DNA of 64,000 nt, from positions 13,432 to 77,431 of the forward strand of contig CAAGKZ010000007.1 in NCBI GenBank assembly GCA_900770665.1, given 5' to 3'. This document shows positions 57,718 through 64,000 of this stretch, piece after piece (positions within the stretch are counted from its first letter, which is position 1; the number at the start of each line of letters is the position of its first letter). The notes beneath the pieces were generated by a model that was not told where the DNA came from, made no database searches, and was given only the letters and a program-made list of their open reading frames with translations. A program made the position numbers and the translations under genes. The DNA is from Bacteroidaceae bacterium. GTDB taxonomy: Bacteria > Bacteroidota > Bacteroidia > Bacteroidales > Bacteroidaceae.

Positions 57718-60700
57718 TTACTTTATCAATACCTTTTTACCATTTACAATGTAGATACCAGGAGCTGTAATCTCCTCTACGCGGCGGCCGGTAAGGTCGT
57801 AAATAGTTTTCATATTTCCGTTTTCACCTTTCACCTCGTTGATACCTGTTGTGCCCTCCTCAAAGCGGAAGCTGTAAGAAGCGGCGTTCACACCATCGGT
57901 CATTGGCAAGTATGCCTTGTGGCTGTTGTTGAGGAATGCGGTGTTGCCCTGCTGATTCAAGATTGCACCATAGAAACCAACACCGTTTGCACCATTGCTA
58001 AGCACATAAGCATCAGCTGCGATGTATGTAGCAGCAACTGTACCGAGGAGTGCGCTTGTTGCAGTAGCATCGGTTGTTGTGATTGCGAAGTTGTATGAAC
58101 CCTCACCTGCAACGAGCACAACACCTGTTTCAGCAGGAACAACTGTCAAAGCCTCGCTCAATGTAGCCCACTCGTCATTGATTGTTACTGTGTGTGCTGT
58201 TACGCCTGCAGGAACGGTAACTGCTACAGGAGCAAAGAATGTTGCATAGCCCCACTCACCAACAGCTACAGGAAGTTCTGCAACCTCCTCAACATTGAAG
58301 CAGTAACCATCATCATTATTTGTGCTGCTGCCGGCATCGGTATAATTGTTCTTGTTACAATAGAGGTAGCGGTTACCGCTGTTGAACTTGATGTTATACG
58401 CACCTACCAAGCCCTTTGCAGCAGCCTGGAAACCGATTACAGAGCCCTCTGCCTGGACACCGTTGTAACCAAGCATACTGCTGTTGCTTACAAGATAGTT
58501 ACCCGATGCATATGAAACCAGCTGTGTACCGTCGAAGTAGAAGATTGTATTGGCGTCGGCCTTGGCAACGAACTCGGCACGTGAAGTATTTGCTGTGGAG
58601 TTCTGTGCACCAAGATAGCGTGCATCATCGTTCCAGCCTGCCACAGCCTTAATGCGGTAGTAGTTACCGGCAACAGGCAAGTTCAATTGGAATGATGCTA
58701 TAAGAGCATTCAGCTCGGCAGTCTTTGCCTCAACCTCAGCCGGTGTTGGCGTGTTTGTTGACTGGATTTCATCGTGGAATTTTACAATGGCAGCAAACTT
58801 TGACACATAATCTGCATCAGTTGCTGTGTATTCACCCATACCCGAACCTATAACAATATTACCGAATAATGTCTGTGCCTTTGTAATTGCAGCACCAAGC
58901 TCGGCAACGGCCGATGTGTTGTCCAACTCATAGGCTGTGATAATCTCCTCAATCTTTGCAAGAGTAACATTGTCAAGAATACCCACGAGCTCTACCTGAT
59001 GATTGCTGCCGCCGTCATTGAGATTATTCCAACCGCCTGTCCAGGTTATAAGACCCGATGCGTGATTTGCAGAGTGGTTCACAACACCGGCATTGTCTGT
59101 AGAGAACATAATCGGATAGGCGGTATCTGCGGATTTCTTGAAAGTAAGGTTCTTACCAGCAGGAGTTGCCACAAAAGGCACGGCGGTGTTGTTGCCGCTC
59201 TCTACACCCATGAACATTCCTTTACCGATATTGTAAAGGTAGTAGTTGTCATTCCCAGACTTATAGACAGTCCACTGGAAGTTTGCATCATCCTTGCTGC
59301 CTGTCACACCGTTTGATGTGTAGGCGGTAGATATTACATTGATGTTGTCAGCCTTTGCACCCATCCAGCCACGTGCTGTCACGAATGTATAGATTCTGCC
59401 GTTCTGGAAACCATCAATCTCTGTTACATAAGTGGGGCCTTCGTTGGCGAGTATCGCATAAAGGTTGTCAATCTCGGCAGTCGTGGGCTGCGCGCTCAAC
59501 TTCTCAAGCGCTGCCGCCAGTTCGGCCTTCACAATATCCGAAGCCTCGGCAGCAAGAGATGTAAAGTACTCGCTTACGAATGCCCGGCGGTCGACATTGC
59601 GTTTCACGCTGTAGGCACCGTTTGTAATGTATTCCAGTTCGTATGCAACATAGATATTGTCGAAGCCGTCGAAGTTGTGCTGTCCCTCGCCATTGGGGAA
59701 GCTTGTTGATACAGGATTGTTACGCTTGCCGAAACCTGTAAGTGTCTCCTCGTAGATGAAACCTATACGTCCATCGGCCTGCAAGTCCATTGAGCTGTAT
59801 GCCGATGAGGTGTTGCTCACCTGATAGAATCCGTTCCAATCGGTAGCAAAGTTTGCAACGGTATTGAGGTCGGTTACATCGGTAAGTTCCTTGTAGAAAA
59901 TACCCACGTTGGTGCGGCCACCGCCAGTGGGGAGTGACTGAAGAGCAAGGTACATCTCCTTGCCATCGCTGTTGCGCTGCACGGGAACAATAAGAAGCTC
60001 GCCGTTGGTTGAGTTACCGCCGGGAGTGAGGCCCGAGCCCTCAAATGTACTCTTTACATCTGTGCTCCAAGCGCCCTCGCCTGTGAGAGTGTTGCTGTAG
60101 GTGTAGATATTGTATATGCGGCCACCGCCTACACGGCTTGAGAGGATTACGCGGCCGTCAGGCATCTCCTCGCACTTGGGTTCGTCGCCACCGGGAGCAG
60201 GGAGTGCCGATGCACCGCCAAGAGCATGCCATGTCTTTCCGAAGTCGTCAGAGTAGATAACGCGGTTACCGTTGGGACGTGCACACATTGCGGCATAGAG
60301 ACGGTAGTATTTGTCTTTCTTTACAATGCGGCTCTGGAACACTTTACCGCCACCCACGAATGCCGACTGGATGGGGTTGCCGGCATCGAAAAGGCTGTAG
60401 ATGTCCTCGGTAACATTGATGGGTTCTTCCCATGTCTCGCCATTGTCCTTGCTGAGGATTGTGGCTATCATGTTGGGGTTCTGGCGTGTGGTATTGCCGT
60501 TGGCATACACGGTACAACCGGCAACTGCTATGATGAGTACCTCGTCGCTTGTGCGGTCTGCAACAATTGCAGGGTCACCGAAGGCTGTGTCGAAATAGTT
60601 CACGGTTGCCGATGTGCGGCCTGTACCTACTGCAACGTCTATCATGTCGCTCCATGTTGCACCATGGTCATCGCTTGTACGACAAACGACATCAACCTGT

Positions 60701-61554
60701 CCGTAGCCGGGGTCGGTACCGCACACAAGGCGCGCAGCAGCAGTAATCAAGCGGCCGTTGCTTGCTGTGGTGATACCGGGAATACGATAGGGAGGGATTA
60801 CACCGTCACCCTTGCTGGTGTTGTACAAGTCCTGCTTTACAGGAGTCGCAAGCGCCTGCACGTTTGTCACAGTGATTGTTTTGCCCTCAACCTTGACATC
60901 GGCACTTTTCAACACATTGCCGAAAACGCCTACAGTCAACTGTGAAGCGCTGATTTCTGATTCAGTAATGAAGAAACCACCATTGAAAGCATAGTTGTCA
61001 CCGTATGTTACGTATGCATCGGCATTGCCTTCGACAACGATATTGTAGATGCTCTTACCCTCCATATCCACAGGCTCAAAACGCCACTGGTTGTCATTGG
61101 CAGAACCTCCGGTACTCCAGGTTGTAAGAAAATCGGCACCACCAATCTTGAAGTTTGCACTTCCGTTTGTACAGTTCAGTGCCTCGTTGAAATAGTAGTA
61201 ACGGTAATCATTCACGTCGGCAGTACCGGCAATGGTAAGTTCTGTGAAAGAGCCGGCAATTGAGCCGCCCCAGTTGGCACCGGCAACAACAGGCTGTCCG
61301 TCACCATTCTTGATGCCGAGTTTGCCGTCATCCTTCACTGTGATATACCAAATACCATTGTTGGTATTCACCATTTCATTTGATTGCAAGGTAAATTTGA
61401 GACTGTTGCCGTTATGCAGAGCATTGTTGTAAAGATGCTCACTACGGTTTGTATCCCTACCAATCAAATGATAGTAACCCGTGGTTACATTCTCAATTGC
61501 CATTGCACTTGCAGCAATGAACAAAGAGAGGAACAAAAAAGTAATTTTTCTCAT
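57718..61554 (-). CDS. Secreted exo-alpha-sialidase (GH33) with N-terminal glycan-binding-type domain
   Basis: A 1278-residue enzyme that should release terminal sialic acid from host glycans. Signal MRKITFLFLSLFIAASAMA, then an about 210-residue domain (25-238) nearly shared with the neighbour gene. The sialidase propeller follows: the arginine motif YRIPGITTASNGRLITAA, Asp boxes in SDDHGATW, SKDNGETW and SDDFGKTW, and EPKCEEMPDGRVILSSR with the catalytic Glu. After about residue 660 come further beta domains and coiled segments (alpha-helical repeat near 880-960), and a tail TGRRVEEITAPGIYIVNGKK typical of type IX sorting. Located 23 bases after the GH123 gene, in one transcript. Confidence 0.93.
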   Translation of the reverse strand: MRKITFLFLSLFIAASAMAIENVTTGYYHLIGRDTNRSEHLYNNALHNGNSLKFTLQSNEMVNTNNGIWYITVKDDGKLGIKNGDGQPVVAGANWGGSIAGSFTELTIAGTADVNDYRYYYFNEALNCTNGSANFKIGGADFLTTWSTGGSANDNQWRFEPVDMEGKSIYNIVVEGNADAYVTYGDNYAFNGGFFITESEISASQLTVGVFGNVLKSADVKVEGKTITVTNVQALATPVKQDLYNTSKGDGVIPPYRIPGITTASNGRLITAAARLVCGTDPGYGQVDVVCRTSDDHGATWSDMIDVAVGTGRTSATVNYFDTAFGDPAIVADRTSDEVLIIAVAGCTVYANGNTTRQNPNMIATILSKDNGETWEEPINVTEDIYSLFDAGNPIQSAFVGGGKVFQSRIVKKDKYYRLYAAMCARPNGNRVIYSDDFGKTWHALGGASALPAPGGDEPKCEEMPDGRVILSSRVGGGRIYNIYTYSNTLTGEGAWSTDVKSTFEGSGLTPGGNSTNGELLIVPVQRNSDGKEMYLALQSLPTGGGRTNVGIFYKELTDVTDLNTVANFATDWNGFYQVSNTSSAYSSMDLQADGRIGFIYEETLTGFGKRNNPVSTSFPNGEGQHNFDGFDNIYVAYELEYITNGAYSVKRNVDRRAFVSEYFTSLAAEASDIVKAELAAALEKLSAQPTTAEIDNLYAILANEGPTYVTEIDGFQNGRIYTFVTARGWMGAKADNINVISTAYTSNGVTGSKDDANFQWTVYKSGNDNYYLYNIGKGMFMGVESGNNTAVPFVATPAGKNLTFKKSADTAYPIMFSTDNAGVVNHSANHASGLITWTGGWNNLNDGGSNHQVELVGILDNVTLAKIEEIITAYELDNTSAVAELGAAITKAQTLFGNIVIGSGMGEYTATDADYVSKFAAIVKFHDEIQSTNTPTPAEVEAKTAELNALIASFQLNLPVAGNYYRIKAVAGWNDDARYLGAQNSTANTSRAEFVAKADANTIFYFDGTQLVSYASGNYLVSNSSMLGYNGVQAEGSVIGFQAAAKGLVGAYNIKFNSGNRYLYCNKNNYTDAGSSTNNDDGYCFNVEEVAELPVAVGEWGYATFFAPVAVTVPAGVTAHTVTINDEWATLSEALTVVPAETGVVLVAGEGSYNFAITTTDATATSALLGTVAATYIAADAYVLSNGANGVGFYGAILNQQGNTAFLNNSHKAYLPMTDGVNAASYSFRFEEGTTGINEVKGENGNMKTIYDLTGRRVEEITAPGIYIVNGKKVLIK

Positions 61555-61577
61555 TTTATAATTATTTGGTTTTGTTG

Positions 61578-64000
61578 TTATTTGACAAAAGTCTTGATTC
61601 CATCAATGATGTTCACTCCCTTGGCAGGAGCTTCCATTTTACGCCCCGCAAGGTCGTAAACACTCTCCGACCCGGAGTTTTCTATTTTTGGAGCGGTAAC
61701 AGCTGTCTGCTTGTCACTGACAATGATTCTATTTCCGTCAATCTTTACTACGGCACTCTCCAATACATTACCGTCAATGTATACTGCGAGCTTTGAAGCG
61801 TCGATTTCAGATGCTGTTATAAAGAAACCGTCATTGAAGGCATAACCGCCATCGTATGTAACGTATGCATCGGCATAGCCCTCGATAACGACATCGTAAA
61901 CACTTTTACCCTCCATGTCAACAGGCTCAAGACGCCACTGGTTGTCATTTTTGTTGGCACCGCCCGACAACCATGTTGTGAGGCAAGGGATACCGTTAAC
62001 CTTGAAGTTGGCTGTTGTATTTGAACAGTTGAGAGCCTCGGTGAAATAGTAGTAATGATATCCGTCGGCATCGAACGAGCTACCCACTGTAAGCTCGGTA
62101 TATGAACCGAGTATTGATTTACCGTTTGCAGCACCGGCAACAATGGGATTTCCGTCGCCGTTCTTGATATCGAACTTGCCATTTCTCTTGGGAGTCAAAA
62201 GCCACATACCGTTGTTGGTGTTGACTTTTGTATCGGACTGCATTGTGATTTTCAAACTGTTGCCATTCAACATAGCATCGTTATACAGGTGCTCGTAACG
62301 CGCAACATCCCTGCACACAAGGTGATAATATCCGCCCGGAACATTCTCGGGTTCGGGAATTTCGACCTCAAGCCCGTTGAGGAAGTTCTCAAGGTCATTC
62401 ACTATGGCAGCACACTCTGTGCCTGCATTGGCACCATTGAAGCGGTCGAGCAACGCCTGCAGGTCGGCAAGCTTATCCTCGTTGTCCTTGTACTCCTCGC
62501 GCAGAATCTGAATCTTTTCATACTGGTGGATTCCCTCGATGAGACGCTCGAAACGCACACTTGAACGGTTGCCTGGATAGTAGCAGTAGGTGTCGCCCGA
62601 ACCGAACTTGCGGAAACGGCTGTCGGTGAGCGGATGCTCATCCCAGTTGCACCATGCCCAGTGCAGATAGCCGTCAAGGTTCATCTTTGCCGCATAGATT
62701 GGCAGATAGGCAGCCTCGGCCGGGAGCGAGTTGGTATAGATATTCGGCTCGCTGTTCGCACAACTGGTGTAGAATGTGGTGACACGATTCTTTGACTTGC
62801 GGTCGGCAAGCTGTGCCGCTGTAAAGTAGTGTTCCTGACCAAGCTGCACACACTTGTCGTGCAGGATATCGCTGAGCGAACCGTGATAGTTGCCGGCAAG
62901 AGCCATCTTGAAGCCGAGGGCATTGGCAATCTCATACGCCTTGAGCATTGCAGCCTCGCCGCGCTCATCCACGGCAATGACAGTCTTCTCGAACCAGCCC
63001 TTCTGTAGCAAGTGTGCCTTGAAGGCAGTGAGGAAATTTGTCCACAGTTCGCGGTATTCTGCTGAAGAATATGTTGTAGAGAGTGTCTTGTAGCTGCCGG
63101 AAGCCTCATCGAAATAGCGGAAACTCATATCCCATGGCAACATACTGAAGCAGTTGATTTGCTTTGTGATTCCATACTCGGCGCAGAGCTCTACATACCT
63201 GTCGAACACTGTATAGTCATACTCCCATGTACCGTTGCTCTTCTTGGTTGTCTGCACCATCGGGTCGAAGAGGTCGTGTGTCTGCTCGCCCCATGGCTCA
63301 TAGAAGAGAATTGCGCTGACAACACGCTGTCCTGCACGGCCAAGCGCCTGCAGATAGGGGCGCAATGCCTCGTAGTGCTCCTCGCTCCAACGCTCGACAC
63401 CATAGTAGCGGCTGATGGCGTATGGCTGCTGCCAGAAGTCGAGATGGAATTTCTGCTCGGCAACTGTAGGCAACGAGCGAGAGTTGACGTTGACTGTAAG
63501 TGCAAGGCTCTTTACAACTTTTCCGTCCTCATCGACAACCTCGAGGGCTGTTGTGTATTCACCGGCCTCAATGTCACGTGGTACCTCAATGGTACACCAC
63601 ACCGGGCGTGTCTCCATTGCAGGAACAGCATGTGGTTTGTCTTGGTCAATGACATCGGCAACAAGCCACTGCGGGAGTGTCATCGGATGGTTGCCGCAAG
63701 AGACATAATCATCAGTAATCACATAGTTCACAAAGCGTGCATCACCGACTTTTATTCCTGTAGCCTTGCCACCCTTCTGCCATTCTGTCATACGCACGGA
63801 GAGTGTATCCTGATTGCTCTTGCTGTAGAGAAGAGCCTGGATGTTTGCGCGCTCGCCCTTCCAAGCGTGTATTGTAGCATCATTCTTTTGTGCAACCTGC
63901 GGTACCTCGTGCAGTTTGTAGTGTACATCGCGCGACGCCCAAGTGGCATTCAAGCCATTGGGCAATACATTCCAAGCCGCCTCATCGGGAGTGGTACCCA
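61578..64000 (-). CDS. GH123/DUF4091-type glycoside hydrolase, 5' end outside window
   Basis: At least 807 residues of a secreted-type enzyme whose N-terminus lies beyond the right edge: the frame stays open through position 64000. The visible part starts in an N-terminal beta-sandwich and continues in a TIM barrel with KFHLDFWQQPYAISRYYGVE and VIAVDERGEAAML, where Asp-Glu matches the catalytic pair of GH123 beta-N-acetylgalactosaminidases; then YLHWAWCNWDEHPL typical of DUF4091. From about residue 555 it carries the same about 210-residue domain as the sialidase N-terminus, and it ends VYDLAGRKMEAPAKGVNIIDG, a sorting tail. With the sialidase it forms a set for mucin or glycosphingolipid sugars. 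Confidence 0.85.
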   Translation of the reverse strand, partial: GTTPDEAAWNVLPNGLNATWASRDVHYKLHEVPQVAQKNDATIHAWKGERANIQALLYSKSNQDTLSVRMTEWQKGGKATGIKVGDARFVNYVITDDYVSCGNHPMTLPQWLVADVIDQDKPHAVPAMETRPVWCTIEVPRDIEAGEYTTALEVVDEDGKVVKSLALTVNVNSRSLPTVAEQKFHLDFWQQPYAISRYYGVERWSEEHYEALRPYLQALGRAGQRVVSAILFYEPWGEQTHDLFDPMVQTTKKSNGTWEYDYTVFDRYVELCAEYGITKQINCFSMLPWDMSFRYFDEASGSYKTLSTTYSSAEYRELWTNFLTAFKAHLLQKGWFEKTVIAVDERGEAAMLKAYEIANALGFKMALAGNYHGSLSDILHDKCVQLGQEHYFTAAQLADRKSKNRVTTFYTSCANSEPNIYTNSLPAEAAYLPIYAAKMNLDGYLHWAWCNWDEHPLTDSRFRKFGSGDTYCYYPGNRSSVRFERLIEGIHQYEKIQILREEYKDNEDKLADLQALLDRFNGANAGTECAAIVNDLENFLNGLEVEIPEPENVPGGYYHLVCRDVARYEHLYNDAMLNGNSLKITMQSDTKVNTNNGMWLLTPKRNGKFDIKNGDGNPIVAGAANGKSILGSYTELTVGSSFDADGYHYYYFTEALNCSNTTANFKVNGIPCLTTWLSGGANKNDNQWRLEPVDMEGKSVYDVVIEGYADAYVTYDGGYAFNDGFFITASEIDASKLAVYIDGNVLESAVVKIDGNRIIVSDKQTAVTAPKIENSGSESVYDLAGRKMEAPAKGVNIIDGIKTFVK

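Noticed and set aside
57694..57727. Tandem 17-base repeat at the end of the sialidase gene
   Set aside because: Real (two units of AAAAGATTTAyTTTATC spanning the stop codon), but it changes only the end of the tail and has no further structure.

Overview
The window looks like a chromosomal segment of a host-associated member of the Bacteroidales (Bacteroides/Prevotella-type); I do not commit to a genus. The reasons are: promoters of the Bacteroides form (TTTG, about 20 bases, TAnnTTTG) in front of many genes with no Shine-Dalgarno dependence; family markers such as DUF4924, DUF4270, a GldE-type protein and the glycan-degrading lipoproteins and exoenzymes; and C-terminal tails of the Bacteroidales type IX sorting kind on the large secreted hydrolases.

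Layout. 0-2 kb: start of a family 2 glycosyltransferase, mtaB (tRNA thiomethylation) and a 72-residue lipoprotein. 2-10 kb: a secreted GH2 beta-galactosidase, divergent from an S9 peptidase split by one in-frame stop codon, then an MFS permease. 10-21 kb: mostly minus-strand housekeeping genes (ECF-type sigma factor with a 59-residue satellite gene, fmt, a ClC channel, tsaC, prfC, DUF4924, a LysE exporter, DUF308, a phosphopantetheinyl transferase, gldE, ssb). 21-26 kb, plus strand: HU, a 29-residue ribosomal bS22/mS38-like protein, ribonuclease G, then a methylmalonyl-CoA operon (epimerase, carboxyltransferase, tiny subunit, biotin carrier) with no sodium-pump beta subunit. 26-30 kb: panD-panC, a half-length glycogen synthase and DUF4270. 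30.3-32.5 kb: a visibly A+T-rich insert with two genes that share an N-terminal domain, preceded by a structured element behind its own promoter. 32.6-37.3 kb: a glycogen/alpha-glucan operon (debranching enzyme, GT4, GH57). 37.3-38.1 kb: a gene-free cluster of interspersed and palindromic repeats. 38-41 kb: miaA-dagK-kdsA.

41-48.7 kb: a secreted GH85 endo-beta-N-acetylglucosaminidase, a Crp/Fnr regulator, tRNA-Arg(TCT), fabG, a small HTH protein and small secreted proteins. 48.8-52.2 kb: groES-groEL with a palindromic repeat mosaic between the two genes, then a sodium/calcium exchanger. 52.3-56.1 kb: a complete thiamine-salvage operon under a TPP riboswitch (TonB receptor, PnuT, thiamine pyrophosphokinase). 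56.1-64 kb: an SGNH lipoprotein, a lysozyme-like protein, a GH33 sialidase and the 3' part of a GH123/DUF4091 enzyme, the last two carrying the same about 210-residue domain.

Taken together the secreted enzymes (sialidase, GH123-type hexosaminidase, GH85, GH2) fit foraging on host N-glycans and mucins, with propionate-type carbon metabolism, glycogen storage and vitamin salvage inside the cell. No SusC/SusD pair, phage, transposase gene or CRISPR array was seen. The strongest oddities are the structured leader at 32.26-32.47 kb, the nonsense codon in the S9 peptidase, the SSB without an acidic tip, the missing MmdB and the repeat mosaics.
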